Positions 1 through 12,848 of a stretch of 64,000 nt of DNA are shown piece after piece (positions within the stretch are counted from its first letter, which is position 1; the number at the start of each line of letters is the position of its first letter). The position numbers were made by a program, and so were the translations under genes. Source of the stretch: Pseudomonas citri (GTDB taxonomy: Bacteria; Pseudomonadota; Gammaproteobacteria; Pseudomonadales; Pseudomonadaceae); contig NZ_JAODAB010000008.1 in assembly GCF_025336485.1 (NCBI RefSeq), forward strand, positions 165,040 to 229,039, in the 5' to 3' direction. Below the pieces are notes generated by a model, which worked only from the letters and a program-made list of their open reading frames with translations, had not been told where the DNA came from and made no database searches.

Positions 1-2886
<2,886 letters not shown>

Positions 2887-3207
2887 ATGGTTGAATCACA
2901 ACGAAAAGTCGCTACACCGGAGTTGTATGAAAAACTGATCGATCGCCTCGGGATGGCCTTGGACGCCGCAAGAACCGCCGGTCGTTTGCGTGATGAGCGT
3001 CCGGCAGAGCTGGAACTGCGCGGCTTGAGCCCCGCAGAGTTCGAACTGGTCAAGGCTTACCTTGAGCAGGTCGGGCATCGAGCCCGCACAAGCGGGGCCC
3101 CGATACTCGAGCGTCTCGATACGCCCCGTTCGGCCAAGGTGGTCTGGCTCAACGAGCGGATATCCGATAAGAAAGCGGCCAAGCGCCGGTCGTTGCAATT
3201 CAAGTAA
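2887..3207 (+). CDS. Conserved hypothetical protein, 106 aa
   Basis: Small soluble, charged protein of unknown function. It has no signal peptide or membrane segment. The N-terminal half is helical-looking (ATPELYEKLIDRLGMALDAA) and the C-terminus is strongly basic (DKKAAKRRSLQFK), which could suit nucleic-acid or ribosome contact; that is inference only. The ATG follows a good Shine-Dalgarno sequence (GAGGTGAGGG). PAO1 has a small hypothetical gene (PA3986) at the same place beside leuS, so it is a conserved Pseudomonas gene and not a spurious frame. I do not recognise a named domain. Confidence 0.7.
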   Translation: MVESQRKVATPELYEKLIDRLGMALDAARTAGRLRDERPAELELRGLSPAEFELVKAYLEQVGHRARTSGAPILERLDTPRSAKVVWLNERISDKKAAKRRSLQFK

Positions 3208-3310
3208 GGCCGGGTCCACGCGTGTCGCTGTTTTCGAATCGAGTTGTTTTCGAATTTGTTGTCGCTTTGCGCCAACCCACTTAGGCTTCGGGCATCTGTG
3301 GAGATGCCCG

Positions 3311-4072
3311 ATGCCGTTTCGCTATTTCATCAAACAACTTTTATTACCGCCCGGCATTCTTTTGCTGCTGCTGGCGCTTGCCTGGTGGTGGCGCCATTCC
3401 CGGCCGCGCCTGGCTCGCCTGTGTTTTGGCGTGGGGCTGGGCGGGTTCTGGTTGATGAGCCTGCCGGTGGTGGTGCAATGGAGCGCCAAGGCGCTGGAGC
3501 GTGAGCCGCCGCTGGCGCGCAGTGAATGGGCAGGCTTGGCCCAGCGTGCCGATGCCATCGTGGTGTTGGGGGCCGGTCGCGAGCGTGGTGACCTGGCCTG
3601 GGGCGCCGACCAGCCCACCGGTGTGGGGCTTGAGCGCCAGCGATATGCGGCGCGGCTGGCCAAGGCTTCGGGCTTGCCCGTGCTGGCCACCGGCGGCTTG
3701 CACTACGGTACCCCGCCCAGCGAGGCCAGGCTGATGGCCGACTCGATGGACGAGGATTTCGGCGTCAACGTGCGCTGGCTGGAGGAGCGTAGCCGCACGA
3801 CCTGGGAAAACGCCCGGATGAGCGCCGAGATCCTGCTGCCGGAAGGTATCAAGCGAGTCGTGGTCGTCACCCAGGCCTGGCACATGCCGCGGGCGGTCTT
3901 GAGCTTCGAGCGGGCCGGGTTTGAAGTGGTGCCTGCACCCGTGGGCTTCCTCGGGCCTGACAATGGCCGTCCGTTGGGTGGCTGGATGCCGGAGTTCAAG
4001 TCGATCTGGCAGTCAGGGCAGTTGATGAATGAGGCGGCAGGGTTGGTGGGGTATTGGTTGTTCTATCGCTGA
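3311..4072 (+). CDS. YdcF/ElyC-family (DUF218) envelope protein, 253 aa
   Basis: Member of the DUF218 family (SanA/ElyC/YdcF), whose members act in envelope integrity and peptidoglycan or lipid-carrier metabolism. Two N-terminal hydrophobic stretches (LLLPPGILLLLLALAWWW and GVGLGGFWLMSLPVVV) anchor it. The soluble domain carries the hallmarks DAIVVLGAG, LATGGLHYG, EERSRTTWENA and VVTQAWHMPRA. I chose ATG 3311 (MPFRYFIKQ) because the longer upstream frame has no family similarity. It lies 103 bases after the 106-residue gene and converges on lnt. Confidence 0.88.
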   Translation: MPFRYFIKQLLLPPGILLLLLALAWWWRHSRPRLARLCFGVGLGGFWLMSLPVVVQWSAKALEREPPLARSEWAGLAQRADAIVVLGAGRERGDLAWGADQPTGVGLERQRYAARLAKASGLPVLATGGLHYGTPPSEARLMADSMDEDFGVNVRWLEERSRTTWENARMSAEILLPEGIKRVVVVTQAWHMPRAVLSFERAGFEVVPAPVGFLGPDNGRPLGGWMPEFKSIWQSGQLMNEAAGLVGYWLFYR

Positions 4073-4116
4073 TTATGATTGCGGCGAATGAGGCCCATCC
4101 ATGGGAAGACATCTAT

Positions 4117-4146
4117 TGTGGCGAGGGGATAAATCCCCTCGCCACA
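4117..4146. repeat. GTGGCGAGGGGAT-type palindrome
   Basis: Perfect inverted repeat with 14-base arms (TGTGGCGAGGGGAT and its complement) and an AA loop. It sits in the short gap between the convergent YdcF-family gene and lnt, so it could act as a bidirectional terminator. Related partial or diverged copies occur near 20710, 22690 and 47270. This is a REP-class repeat family of the P. fluorescens group. Confidence 0.8.
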
Positions 4147-4161
4147 GGACCGTGCAATCAG

Positions 4162-5685
4162 TCAAACGGTCCTGGCTATCCGACTCGCCATCAACGCCCA
4201 GCCCAGCAACAACCCGCACAGGATGATCAACGGCCACGATCGCCATTGCAGATAGGGCGTCAGGTCGTGCATCGGCACTACTTCGCCGTACAGGATGCCG
4301 CGTTCGAATTGCGGGATCTGTTGGGTGATCTGGCCGAACGGGTTGATCAGGCCGGTCACGCCGTTGTTGGTGGCGCGGATCATCCAGCGTCCGGCTTCGA
4401 GGGCGCGCATCTGGGCCATCTGCAGATGTTGCAACGGGCCGATGGAGGTGCCGAACCAGGTGTCGTTGCTGATGGTCAGCAGCAGGTCGCTGCGGGCCGA
4501 GAGGCTGGCGGCGAATTCCGGATAGACCACTTCATAGCAGATGAATGGGGCGATCTGGTAACCCTTGGCTTGCAGCAATGGCTGGTCGGCCGGGCCCCGG
4601 GCGAAATCCGACATGGGCAGGTCGAAGAACGCGATCAGGCCGCGCAAGATGTCCTGCAACGGCACGTATTCGCCGAACGGCACGAGTTTCTGCTTCAGGT
4701 ACGTGCCGTCGCCTTCGCCGGTCACCGTGATACCGTTGAAGTAACGCTTCTCGTGGCGCACCAGTTGGCGGACCGGCACGCCGGTAATCAGGGCTGAGTG
4801 CCGATCGGCGGCGAAGCTGCCCATCATGTCCAGGTAGCCTTGGGCCGATTCCTTGAGCACTGGCACCGCGGTTTCCGGCCAGATCAGCAGATCCACGCGC
4901 TTGGAGGTAAAACTCATGTCGCGGTACAGCTCCAGTTGCGCGTTGAGCTGCGCCGGATCCCACTTCATGCTTTGTTCGATGTTGCCCTGGATCGCCGCGA
5001 CGCTCAGCGGGTCGCCCGAGGGGCTGGTCCAGGCATGGCCCTTGAGCGCCATGCCAGCCACCCATGGGCCGACCAGCAATGCGATGCCAGCGGCGATAAA
5101 GCCTTTGCGCCCGCTGAGCAGCAGGCGGCGCGCGTTGTACAGCAGCGCGGCGGTCAGGGCCAGGGTGAAGGAGATCAGCCACATCCCGCCCAGCGGCGCG
5201 AGGCCGGCCAGCGGGCCGTCGAGTTGGCTGTAGCCGGAATAAAGCCACGGGAAACCGGTAAGGAACCAGCCGCGAAAAGCTTCCTGGCCCAGCCACAGGG
5301 CAGCGAAGGCCAAGGCGTCGGCCAATGGCGCCTCGTTGCGCCGCAACCAGCGCGCCCAGAGCCAGGCGGGCAGGGCGAAGAACCAGGCGATGGCGGCGAT
5401 GAACAGCAACATCAAGAAGCCGGCCAGCAACATCGAAGCGCCGCCGAAGTTGTGGATGCTGACGTAGATCCAACTGGTGCCAGCGCCAAACAGACCAAAA
5501 CCGAAGCACCAGCCACGGCCCAGGGCCTGGCGTGGCGAGAGCTCGCGCAGCCCGGCGTAGAACAGCCCGACCGCCAGCAATGCCAGCGGCCAGATGTTGA
5601 ATGGCGCCAGGGCCAGGGTGGTGATGGCGCCGGCCGCCACGGCCAGCAGGTTACCGGGCCAGCCGGGACGGGTTATCCAGCGCAT
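4162..5685 (-). CDS. lnt: Apolipoprotein N-acyltransferase Lnt, 507 aa
   Basis: Inner-membrane enzyme that adds the third acyl chain to the N-terminal cysteine of bacterial lipoproteins. The N-terminal ~190 residues are a run of membrane helices. The nitrilase-fold domain follows, with the catalytic triad visible as Glu in IWPETAVPV, Lys in YLKQKLVPFGEY and Cys in APFICYEVVYPE. A last helix (PLIILCGLLLGWALM) closes the protein. Length is normal. It sits 27 bases downstream of corC, in the conserved order ybeY-corC-lnt, probably one transcript. Confidence 0.97.
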   Translation of the reverse strand: MRWITRPGWPGNLLAVAAGAITTLALAPFNIWPLALLAVGLFYAGLRELSPRQALGRGWCFGFGLFGAGTSWIYVSIHNFGGASMLLAGFLMLLFIAAIAWFFALPAWLWARWLRRNEAPLADALAFAALWLGQEAFRGWFLTGFPWLYSGYSQLDGPLAGLAPLGGMWLISFTLALTAALLYNARRLLLSGRKGFIAAGIALLVGPWVAGMALKGHAWTSPSGDPLSVAAIQGNIEQSMKWDPAQLNAQLELYRDMSFTSKRVDLLIWPETAVPVLKESAQGYLDMMGSFAADRHSALITGVPVRQLVRHEKRYFNGITVTGEGDGTYLKQKLVPFGEYVPLQDILRGLIAFFDLPMSDFARGPADQPLLQAKGYQIAPFICYEVVYPEFAASLSARSDLLLTISNDTWFGTSIGPLQHLQMAQMRALEAGRWMIRATNNGVTGLINPFGQITQQIPQFERGILYGEVVPMHDLTPYLQWRSWPLIILCGLLLGWALMASRIARTV

Positions 5686-5712
5686 GTTTGTCCTTAACGG
5701 GTCTTGCAGGGG

Positions 5713-6552
5713 TTATCGGCCAATGGGAGACAGGCGTAGCAGATGAATCCGACGGCTGTCGGCATTCAGGATGCGGAAACGCCAGGCGCCGATCTCCGTG
5801 GTTTCGTTGCGCTTGGGCAGGTGTCCGAAAGCACTCATTACCAGGCCGCCGACCGTGTCGAACTCGTCGTCGGAGAACTCACTGTCGAAGAACTCGTTGA
5901 AGTTCTCGATCGGCGTCAGGGCCTTGATCAAAAAGTCGCCGCTAGGCAGTGGCTTGATGTAGCTGTCTTCTTCGACGTCGTGCTCGTCTTCGATGTCGCC
6001 AACGATCTGCTCCAGCACGTCCTCGATGGTCACCAGGCCGGCCACGCCGCCGTATTCGTCGATGACGATGGCCATGTGGTTGTGGTTGGCGCGAAATTCA
6101 CGCAGCAGCACGTTCAGGCGCTTGGACTCGGGTACGAAGGTGGCTGGGCGCAGCAGGTCCTTGATGTTGAAGCTGTCGCCGTTCTCCTGGAGGATCAACG
6201 GCAGCAGGTCCTTGGCCAGCAGCACACCCATGACGTCGTCATGGCTCTCGCCGACGACCGGGTAACGCGAGTGAGCGGAGTCGACCACGGCGGGCAGGAA
6301 TTCGCGTGGGGTCTGGGTCGCCTTGATGCTGACCATCTGCGAGCGCGGGACCATGATGTCGCGTACTTGCAGGTCGGCGACCTGGATGGCGCCTTCGACG
6401 ATAGCCAGCGCTTCGCTGTCCAGCAGTTTGTTCTGGTGGGCGTCGCGCAGCAGTTCCAGGAGTTCCTGGCGGTTTTTCGGCTCATGGGCAAAAGCCTGGG
6501 TGAGCTTGCCCAGCCATGACTTCTGCCCGTTGCTCGATCGATCTTCGCTCAT
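5713..6552 (-). CDS. corC: CorC/YbeX-family CBS-domain protein, 279 aa
   Basis: Cytoplasmic protein of the HlyC/CorC family linked to Mg/Co efflux and to ribosome homeostasis together with YbeY. Two CBS domains span roughly residues 60-190 (RDIMVPRSQMVSIKA, then VIDEYGGVAGLVTIEDVLEQIVGDI). A CorC/HlyC transporter-associated domain ends the protein (DEFDTVGGLVMSAFGHLPKRNE). The start MSEDRSSNGQ at 6552 has an AAAGGA site upstream; the longer open frame to 6639 overlaps the end of ybeY and looks non-coding. It lies between ybeY and lnt on the same strand. Confidence 0.95.
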   Translation of the reverse strand: MSEDRSSNGQKSWLGKLTQAFAHEPKNRQELLELLRDAHQNKLLDSEALAIVEGAIQVADLQVRDIMVPRSQMVSIKATQTPREFLPAVVDSAHSRYPVVGESHDDVMGVLLAKDLLPLILQENGDSFNIKDLLRPATFVPESKRLNVLLREFRANHNHMAIVIDEYGGVAGLVTIEDVLEQIVGDIEDEHDVEEDSYIKPLPSGDFLIKALTPIENFNEFFDSEFSDDEFDTVGGLVMSAFGHLPKRNETTEIGAWRFRILNADSRRIHLLRLSPIGR

Positions 6553-6592
6553 AGCGATTACTCTGAATCCTTTGTCGTTACAGGTTGATGTA

Positions 6593-7051
6593 TCAATGTT
6601 CGTCGCCGGCGTAAGGGTCGGGATGACCCAACTCTGCAAGCAACGTTCGTTCCAGTGCTTCCATTTCCTCGGCTTCGTCGTCTTCTATATGGTCGTAACC
6701 CAGAAGATGCAAGCAGCCGTGAATCACCAGATGGGCCCAGTGGGCCTCGGCAGTCTTGCCTTGTTCGGCGGCTTCGCGCTCGACCACCGGGACGCAGATC
6801 ACCAGGTCGCCCAGCAGCGGGATATCGAGCAGTTCGTCCGGCACGTCGGCGGGGAATGACAGCACATTGGTGGCGTAGTCTTTCTGGCGCCAGGTGTGGT
6901 TCAGTTCGCGGCCTTCGGGCTCGTCCACCAGGCGGATCGTCAGCTCTGAGTCGGCGCTGCGCTGGCGCAGGGCCAGTTCGCACCATTGGCGGAACCGGGC
7001 TTCGCTGGGGGCGGCGTGTTCGCTGGCCACTTGCAGGTCGAGTTCAAGCAT
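6593..7051 (-). CDS. ybeY: Endoribonuclease YbeY, 152 aa
   Basis: Zinc-dependent single-strand endoribonuclease for 16S rRNA 3'-end maturation and late ribosome quality control. The zinc site is seen as [15 protein letters not shown], with His111, His115 and His121. The conserved NVLSFP and GDLVIC segments are also present. Its start overlaps the end of phoH by 8 bases, so the two are translationally coupled, as in most gamma-proteobacteria. Confidence 0.97.
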   Translation of the reverse strand: MLELDLQVASEHAAPSEARFRQWCELALRQRSADSELTIRLVDEPEGRELNHTWRQKDYATNVLSFPADVPDELLDIPLLGDLVICVPVVEREAAEQGKTAEAHWAHLVIHGCLHLLGYDHIEDDEAEEMEALERTLLAELGHPDPYAGDEH

Positions 7052-8054
7052 CGTGGCTGTTGCCTTTGCCGGTGGATACTTCTTGCGCCGCGCGGGTCTC
7101 GAAGCGCTCGTAGGCTTCGACGATGCGCTGCACCAGCGGATGGCGCACCACGTCCTTGGGTTGGAAATGCGTGAAGCTGATGCCCGGCACTTCCTTGAGC
7201 ACCTGAATCACATGGTGCAGCCCGGACTTGGTGCCACGGGGCAAGTCGACCTGGGTAATGTCCCCGGTGATGACGGCGGTGGAGCCGAAGCCGATCCGGG
7301 TCAGGAACATCTTCATCTGCTCAACGGTGGTGTTCTGGCTTTCATCGAGGATGATAAAGCTGTTGTTCAGGGTCCGACCACGCATGTAGGCCAGCGGCGC
7401 GACTTCGATGACCTGGCGTTCGATCAGCTTGGCGACGTGTTCGAAACCGAGCATTTCATACAGCGCGTCATAGAGTGGGCGCAGGTACGGGTCGATCTTC
7501 TGGGAGAGATCGCCGGGCAGGAAGCCGAGTTTTTCCCCGGCTTCGACCGCCGGACGCACCAGCAGGATGCGCCGCACCTGTTCGCGTTCCAGCGCATCGA
7601 CGGCGCAGGCCACGGCCAGGTAGGTCTTGCCGGTACCGGCCGGGCCGATGCCGAAGTTGATGTCGTTGGCCAGGATTTCCTTCACGTAGCGCTGCTGATT
7701 CACGCCGCGCGGGCGGATCATGCCTTTTTTCGTACGCAGGGCCACGGCAGGTTCCGCGGGTGCGTGGTTGTCGAGTTCCTCGACGGCCGACTCTTGCAGG
7801 AACAGGTGGACCATGTCCGGCGACAGCTCGCTTCCCTTGGTTTCCCGATAGAGACGACGCAGCAGGTGTTCCGCGGAGGTGGTGTGCTTGGGTTCGCCGA
7901 TCAGTTCGAACTGGTTTCCGCGGTTGCGGATCTCGATGGCCAGGCGCTCTTCGATCAAGCGCAGGTGCTCGTCGAATTGCCCGCACAGATTGGCGAAGCG
8001 GCGAGCCTCGAAGGGCTCGAGAATGAAACGATGGGGTTCGATGGGTGCGTTCAA
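7044..8054 (-). CDS. ybeZ: PhoH-like ATPase (YbeZ), 336 aa, TTG start
   Basis: P-loop ATPase of the PhoH family, a partner of YbeY in rRNA metabolism. The Walker A motif GPAGTGKT is at residues 137-144, the Walker B region is [11 protein letters not shown], and the MRGRTLNNS and [11 protein letters not shown] motifs are intact. Family proteins begin at NAPIEPHRF, which fits TTG at 8054 as the start. The open frame runs on to 8231, but that part encodes the palindromic repeat. No strong ribosome-binding site precedes the TTG, so the exact start is uncertain. Confidence 0.92.
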   Translation of the reverse strand: MNAPIEPHRFILEPFEARRFANLCGQFDEHLRLIEERLAIEIRNRGNQFELIGEPKHTTSAEHLLRRLYRETKGSELSPDMVHLFLQESAVEELDNHAPAEPAVALRTKKGMIRPRGVNQQRYVKEILANDINFGIGPAGTGKTYLAVACAVDALEREQVRRILLVRPAVEAGEKLGFLPGDLSQKIDPYLRPLYDALYEMLGFEHVAKLIERQVIEVAPLAYMRGRTLNNSFIILDESQNTTVEQMKMFLTRIGFGSTAVITGDITQVDLPRGTKSGLHHVIQVLKEVPGISFTHFQPKDVVRHPLVQRIVEAYERFETRAAQEVSTGKGNSHDA

Positions 8055-8142
8055 GGTCGTTTTTAGCCGCCCAGGGGCAATTAAGATGAAATCAAGGATA
8101 ACGCCAGTAGGCTGGGTGCGAAAGCTCTTAAGCAGCGCAATC

Positions 8143-8231
8143 TTGTGGGAGCAAGGCTTGCCCGCGATGAATGCAGTTCTGTTCCTCAAGAATTGAGGCG
8201 CCTGTATCGCGGGCAAGCCTTGCTCCCACAA
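8143..8231. repeat. REP-type inverted repeat with perfect 26-bp arms
   Basis: Left arm 8143-8168 begins TTGTGGGAGCAAGGCTTGCC and right arm 8206-8231 is its exact reverse complement, around a 37-base centre. It lies between the start of ybeZ and the end of miaB. Other copies of the same family are at 41371, 47288, 52416 and 62857. The arms translate to a WEQGLPA-like peptide in passing open frames, which should not be annotated as protein. Confidence 0.9.
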
Positions 8232-8255
8232 GTCCTGCTTCCACAGGGAGCGGGG

Positions 8256-9584
8256 TTACTGGATGAGCGAGCCGCGCAGGGAGTGCGGCTGCGCGGAGTC
8301 GATGTGGACGTCGGCGAACTGGCCGATCAGGGCCGGGGTGTCGCAGCGGAAGTTGACGATGCGGTTGTTTTCGGTGCGCCCCTGCAATTCGCCCGGGTCT
8401 TTCTTCGAGTAGTCGGTTACCAGGATTCGCTGGACGGAACCGACCATTTGTCGGCTGATTTCGAAACCTTGCTGGTTGAGGCGATGTTGCAGCGCGTTGA
8501 GTCGCTCCTTCTTCACTTCCTCGGGGGTGTCATCCGCCAGGTCGGCCGCCGGGGTGCCGGGGCGCTGGCTGTAGACGAAGGAATAGGAGAAGTCGAAGCC
8601 CACGTCCTCGATCAGCTTCATGGTCTGCTGGAAATCTTTCTCGGTTTCGCCGGGGAAACCGACGATAAAGTCCGAGCTGATGCAGATCCCCGGCACCGCC
8701 GCCCGCAGCTTGCGCAGTTTGGATTTGTACTCCAGCGCGGTGTGGTTGCGCTTCATCGCCGCCAGGATCCGGTCGGAGCCCGATTGCACCGGCAAATGCA
8801 GGTGCTTGACCAGCTCGGGAACCTCGGCGTGGGCCTGGATCAGGCTGTCGGAGAATTCCAGTGGGTGCGAGGTGGTGTAGCGAATGCGGTCGATGCCATC
8901 CACCGCCGCCACGACGCGGATCAGTTCGGCGAGGTCCGCCAGGCGCCCGTCGTGGGTCAGGCCGCGATAGCCATTGACGTTCTGCCCCAGCAGCGTCACT
9001 TCGCGCACGCCGTTTTCCGCCAGGTGGATGATCTCGGCGATCACGTCGTCGAATGGCCGGCTGACTTCTTCACCGCGGGTGTAGGGCACTACGCAGAAGG
9101 TGCAGTACTTGCTGCAACCTTCCATGACCGATACGTAGGCGCTTGGGCCGTCGATGCGCGGTTCGGGCAGGTGGTCGAATTTCTCGATTTCGGGGAACGA
9201 AACATCCACTTGCGGCAGCTTGGTGACGCGCGCGGCGTCGATCATCTCAGGCAAGCGGTGCAAGGTCTGCGGGCCGAAGACCACGTCCACGTAGGGTGCG
9301 CGATCTCGGATGGCGGCGCCTTCCTGGCTGGCCACGCAGCCACCTACGGCGATGACCATTTCCGGGTTGGCCAGCTTCAGTTCGCGCCAGCGGCCCAGTT
9401 GGGAATACACCCGGTCCTGGGCGCGCTCGCGGATCGAGCAGGTGTTGAGCAGGATCACGTCCGCGTCTTCGGCACGGGCGGTGACTTCCAGGGCCTGGTG
9501 ATCGCCCAGCAGGTCGACCATGCGCGAGCTGTCGTACTCGTTCATCTGGCAACCGTGGGTTTCGATGTAAAGCTTCTTGGCCAT
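8256..9584 (-). CDS. miaB: tRNA-2-methylthio-N6-dimethylallyladenosine synthase MiaB, 442 aa
   Basis: Radical-SAM methylthiotransferase modifying A37 of tRNAs that read UNN codons. The N-terminal cluster cysteines are Cys12, Cys49 and Cys83. The radical-SAM cluster cysteines are Cys157, Cys161 and Cys164 ([16 protein letters not shown]). A C-terminal TRAM domain covers about the last 65 residues. Start [19 protein letters not shown] matches the family. It leads the miaB-ybeZ-ybeY-corC-lnt direction, with the repeat at 8143 between it and ybeZ. Confidence 0.97.
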   Translation of the reverse strand: MAKKLYIETHGCQMNEYDSSRMVDLLGDHQALEVTARAEDADVILLNTCSIRERAQDRVYSQLGRWRELKLANPEMVIAVGGCVASQEGAAIRDRAPYVDVVFGPQTLHRLPEMIDAARVTKLPQVDVSFPEIEKFDHLPEPRIDGPSAYVSVMEGCSKYCTFCVVPYTRGEEVSRPFDDVIAEIIHLAENGVREVTLLGQNVNGYRGLTHDGRLADLAELIRVVAAVDGIDRIRYTTSHPLEFSDSLIQAHAEVPELVKHLHLPVQSGSDRILAAMKRNHTALEYKSKLRKLRAAVPGICISSDFIVGFPGETEKDFQQTMKLIEDVGFDFSYSFVYSQRPGTPAADLADDTPEEVKKERLNALQHRLNQQGFEISRQMVGSVQRILVTDYSKKDPGELQGRTENNRIVNFRCDTPALIGQFADVHIDSAQPHSLRGSLIQ

Positions 9585-9649
9585 GGACGGGTCATCACGT
9601 GATTCAAAGAACCGCGCATTATAGGGAACAAGTACCGTAGTTCCTACCG

Positions 9650-9676
9650 TTGTGCGAGCAGTGGCTATGCTATAGT
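9650..9676 (+). promoter_or_regulatory. Possible sigma70-type promoter for the DUF1820 gene
   Basis: TATAGT at 9671-9676 is a good -10 hexamer, and TTGTGC at 9650-9655 is a possible -35 with a short 15-base spacer. It lies 40 bases before the DUF1820 start codon. Predicted by eye only. Confidence 0.4.
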
Positions 9677-9716
9677 CCGCGCCCTCATTTTTAGCCGTCG
9701 ATGCCTTTCGCCCGCC

Positions 9717-10046
9717 ATGACCAAACGTGAAGCTCCAATCTACAAGGTGATTTTCCTCAATCAGGGCCAGGTGTTCGAAATGTACGCCAAGCAGATCTAC
9801 CAGAGTGATCTGTGGGGTTTCCTAGAGGTGGAAGAGTTCGTCTTCGGCGAGCGCACGCAAGTGGTCGTCGACCCGAGCGAAGAAAAGCTCAAGGCGCAGT
9901 TCGAAGGTGTGGTGCGCAGTTTCGTGCCGATGCATTCGATCGTGCGCATCGACGAGGTGGAGCGCCTGGGCGTGGCGAAAATCAGTGAAGCCCGTGGTGC
10001 GGGTGGCAATGTCATGCCGTTTCCGATGCCGATGCCTGAGAAGTAA
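9717..10046 (+). CDS. DUF1820 family protein, 109 aa
   Basis: Small conserved gamma-proteobacterial protein of unknown function, always near miaB in Pseudomonas (PA3979 in PAO1). The sequence [19 protein letters not shown] and the segment [20 protein letters not shown] are typical of DUF1820. It has no signal peptide or membrane helix. It is transcribed divergently from miaB and converges on the Sel1-repeat gene. Confidence 0.9.
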   Translation: MTKREAPIYKVIFLNQGQVFEMYAKQIYQSDLWGFLEVEEFVFGERTQVVVDPSEEKLKAQFEGVVRSFVPMHSIVRIDEVERLGVAKISEARGAGGNVMPFPMPMPEK

Positions 10047-10105
10047 GACTTGGCCCTGGGCAATACCAGTTTGTAAGGTCGGGCACAGTCTTGTGACGAG
10101 GGGCC

Positions 10106-10660
10106 TCAGGGCAGGGGCGAGAAAGGCGTGCGCCCGTCGGCGTTCTGCAATTCCATCAGGTATTTGCGAAAGATCTGTCCCAGTACCTGGGTGGCGACTT
10201 CCAGTTCGTCGCGAGGCATCTGTTCGGCGACTTCGTCGGCGGTGTCCAGGGCATCTTCGGCGCCGTTGACCGCCGCCATTTTCAGGACGATATAGGCCTG
10301 GACGTTATTGGCCGGTACGCCTTCGCCATGGAAGAACATGCCGCCAAGCTTGAATTGCGCCTGGGCGTGGCCTTGCAAGGAGGCTTTTTCGAAATAGTTG
10401 AGGGCTTGCTTGAGGTCACGCGGCGCAGCCTTGCCTTCGTAGTAGAACTCACCCAACTCGTATTGTGCTTGTGCATCACCCGCATCTGCCGCTTTTCGAC
10501 AGGCGTCGAGTGCCGGTGCGAGATCTTGTGGCTGGGTATTGAGCGTGCAACGGCCCAGTGCCGGGATCAACAACGAGTTGCCGCCTGCCTGCGCATTCGC
10601 GAGCAGCGGCTGAAGGAGCAACAGGCAGCCCAGGGCAAGGGTGCGGCCGGTGCGGTTCAT
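10106..10660 (-). CDS. Secreted Sel1-repeat (TPR-like) protein, 184 aa
   Basis: Predicted periplasmic or exported protein. Residues 1-24 form a signal peptide (MNRTGRTLALGCLLLLQPLL, cleavage after ANA). Two Sel1 repeats follow (AQYELGEFYYEGKAAPRDLK and AQFKLGGMFFHGEGVP), each a helix-turn-helix scaffold for protein contacts. ATG 10660 has a GAGGTAAG site. The function is unknown; PAO1 has a similar gene (PA3978) between the DUF1820 gene and hemL. Confidence 0.85.
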   Translation of the reverse strand: MNRTGRTLALGCLLLLQPLLANAQAGGNSLLIPALGRCTLNTQPQDLAPALDACRKAADAGDAQAQYELGEFYYEGKAAPRDLKQALNYFEKASLQGHAQAQFKLGGMFFHGEGVPANNVQAYIVLKMAAVNGAEDALDTADEVAEQMPRDELEVATQVLGQIFRKYLMELQNADGRTPFSPLP

Positions 10661-10877
10661 GGGAATCGACTTACCTCTGAGGGGCGCGCGGACCCTCCGG
10701 GGGATCCAATAAGCGCGCATTATGAAATAAGCAGGGCCATCCTTACAAAGTCTTTACTCGTTTTTCTGTTGCGAAGGAGCCCCAACAGCCGCTTTGCAGA
10801 GAAATACGTAGGAAAAGGGTGGGAGGTTGTCAGCTATCGCTGACGCTGGTGTCAGCCAGCGTCAGTTATCCACAGGC

Positions 10878-12161
10878 TTATTTCAGTGCAGCGAAGGCCC
10901 GTTCGGCCGCGTCGAGGGTGATCTTCAGCTCGGTCTCGCCGTGGGCGATGGAGGTGAAGCCGGCTTCGAACGCACTCGGCGCCAGGTACACGCCCCCTTC
11001 GAGCATCAGGTGGAAGAAGCGCTTGAAGCGGTCGGCATCGCTGGCCATCACGTCTTCGAAGGTGACGATGTCATCGGCGCCGCTGAAATACAGGCCGAAC
11101 ATGCCGCCGGCCTGGGTGGTGACGAATGGAATACCGGCCGCGTCGGCATGAAGCTGCAAACCGTCGAGCAGGCGGGTGGTGTAGTCGGTCAGTTCGGCGT
11201 GGAAGCCTGGGCGGCTGATCAGGCGCAGGGTCGTCAAACCGGCGGCCATGGCCAGCGGGTTGCCCGACAAGGTGCCAGCCTGGTAGACCGGGCCCAGCGG
11301 TGCGATGCATTCCATGATGGCGCGCTTGCCGCCGAAACAGCCGACCGGCATGCCGCCGCCGATGATCTTGCCGAAAGTGCTCAGGTCCGGCGTGACGCCG
11401 TAATGGGCCTGGGCGCCACCGAGCGCCACGCGAAAACCGGTCATCACTTCGTCGAAGATCAGCACCACGCCGTGCTGGTCGCACAGGCTACGCAGGCCTT
11501 CGAGAAAGCCCGGGGCCGGTGGTACGCAGTTCATGTTGCCGGCTACGGGCTCGACGATGATGCAGGCCACTTCCTGGCCGACTTCGCCAAGCATCTTCTC
11601 GACTGCTTCCAGGTCGTTGAACGGCAGGGTCAGGGTGTGCTTGGCGAACGCGGCCGGTACGCCGGCCGAGCTCGGCACGCCTTGGGTCAAGGCGCCGGAG
11701 CCGGCCTTGACCAGCAGGCTGTCGGAGTGACCGTGGTAGCAGCCTTCGAACTTGATGATGCTGTCGCGACCGGTGTAGCCCCGCGCCAGGCGGATCGCGC
11801 TCATGGTCGCCTCGGTGCCGGAGCTGACCATGCGCACCATTTCCATCGACGGCACGATCGAGCAGACCAGGTCGGCCATCTCGGTTTCCATGGCGGTTGG
11901 CGCGCCGTAGGACAGGCCGTGCTGCAACTGGTTGCGCACCGCTTCCAGCACGTCCGGATGGCTGTGGCCGAGGATCATCGGGCCCCACGAGCCGACGTAG
12001 TCGACGTAGCGCTTGTCGTCCTCGTCGGTCACGTAGGCGCCTTCGGCGTGCTTGAAGAACAGCGGGGTGCCGCCCACGCTCTTGAACGCACGGACAGGAG
12101 AGTTCACGCCGCCGGGGATGTGTTTCTGGGCGTTGGCAAACAGGGTTTCGGAACGGGACAT
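10878..12161 (-). CDS. hemL: Glutamate-1-semialdehyde 2,1-aminomutase HemL, 427 aa
   Basis: PLP enzyme of the C5 haem/tetrapyrrole pathway, converting glutamate-1-semialdehyde to 5-aminolevulinate. The PLP lysine is Lys265 in [13 protein letters not shown], matching the E. coli position. [15 protein letters not shown] and [11 protein letters not shown] are the conserved cofactor-binding segments. The start is [12 protein letters not shown] at 12161, giving the standard 427 residues. It lies 28 bases downstream of thiE and may be co-transcribed with thiD-thiE. Confidence 0.97.
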   Translation of the reverse strand: MSRSETLFANAQKHIPGGVNSPVRAFKSVGGTPLFFKHAEGAYVTDEDDKRYVDYVGSWGPMILGHSHPDVLEAVRNQLQHGLSYGAPTAMETEMADLVCSIVPSMEMVRMVSSGTEATMSAIRLARGYTGRDSIIKFEGCYHGHSDSLLVKAGSGALTQGVPSSAGVPAAFAKHTLTLPFNDLEAVEKMLGEVGQEVACIIVEPVAGNMNCVPPAPGFLEGLRSLCDQHGVVLIFDEVMTGFRVALGGAQAHYGVTPDLSTFGKIIGGGMPVGCFGGKRAIMECIAPLGPVYQAGTLSGNPLAMAAGLTTLRLISRPGFHAELTDYTTRLLDGLQLHADAAGIPFVTTQAGGMFGLYFSGADDIVTFEDVMASDADRFKRFFHLMLEGGVYLAPSAFEAGFTSIAHGETELKITLDAAERAFAALK

Positions 12162-12189
12162 GGTTGGGCTCTCGAAAACGAAAAAGGGA

Positions 12190-12816
12190 TTACTGGATCT
12201 GCAACAGATCGTTGAAGGCACGGGCACGGCGTGTCACTTCGGCAGTGCTGTCGGCGCCGAACAGGCCATGGACCACGGCCAGCAGGTCGACGCCGTGGGC
12301 GACCAGCGCCGGGGCGTTGTCCAGGGTGATGCCGCCAATGGCGCACACCGGTATGTGCAGTTTGATACGTGCCTGTTCGAGCAGTTCAAGGTTTGCACTG
12401 GGGGCGCCGGGCTTGGTGTTGGAGTTGAAAAACCGGCCGAACGCGACGTAGCTGGCGCCTTCGGCGTTGGCCTGTTCGGCCAGTTCCAGGCTGGCATGGC
12501 AGGTCGAACCGATGATCGCCTTGGACCCGAGCAGCGCACGCACGGGCGCCAGCGGGCCGTCGGTCTGGCCCAGGTGGACGCCGACGCCCAGGCGCGCGGC
12601 CAGTTCGGCGTCGTCGTTGATGATCAATTGGGTCTTGTAGCGCTCGCACAGGCTGCGCAGCGCTTCGGCCTCGCGCAGGCGACGGGGCTCGTCGCTGCTT
12701 TTGTCGCGGTATTGCAGCAGGGTGACGCCACCCTCCAGCGCGGCTTCGACATAGGCGAGAAACTTGCCGGCCAGCAACTGGCTGTCGGTGATGGCGTAAA
12801 GGCCACGTAATTTCAT
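12190..12816 (-). CDS. thiE: Thiamine-phosphate synthase ThiE, 208 aa
   Basis: TIM-barrel enzyme joining HMP-pyrophosphate and thiazole phosphate to thiamine monophosphate. Hallmarks are [39 protein letters not shown] and [13 protein letters not shown]. The order thiD-thiE-hemL with 32- and 28-base gaps is that of Pseudomonas generally. No thiamine riboswitch is evident upstream of thiD. Confidence 0.96.
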   Translation of the reverse strand: MKLRGLYAITDSQLLAGKFLAYVEAALEGGVTLLQYRDKSSDEPRRLREAEALRSLCERYKTQLIINDDAELAARLGVGVHLGQTDGPLAPVRALLGSKAIIGSTCHASLELAEQANAEGASYVAFGRFFNSNTKPGAPSANLELLEQARIKLHIPVCAIGGITLDNAPALVAHGVDLLAVVHGLFGADSTAEVTRRARAFNDLLQIQ

Positions 12817-12848
12817 GCCACAGGCCTCCGGTGTAATGAATTGGAACG

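Noticed and set aside
4798..5697. 299-codon open frame opposite lnt
   Set aside because: Shadow of lnt; composition (Gln/Gly/Ala repeats) and absence of a ribosome-binding site show it is not a gene.
8145..9602. 485-codon frame opposite miaB that begins with a GARLARD-like peptide
   Set aside because: The start lies in the REP-type repeat at 8143, and the rest is antisense to miaB.
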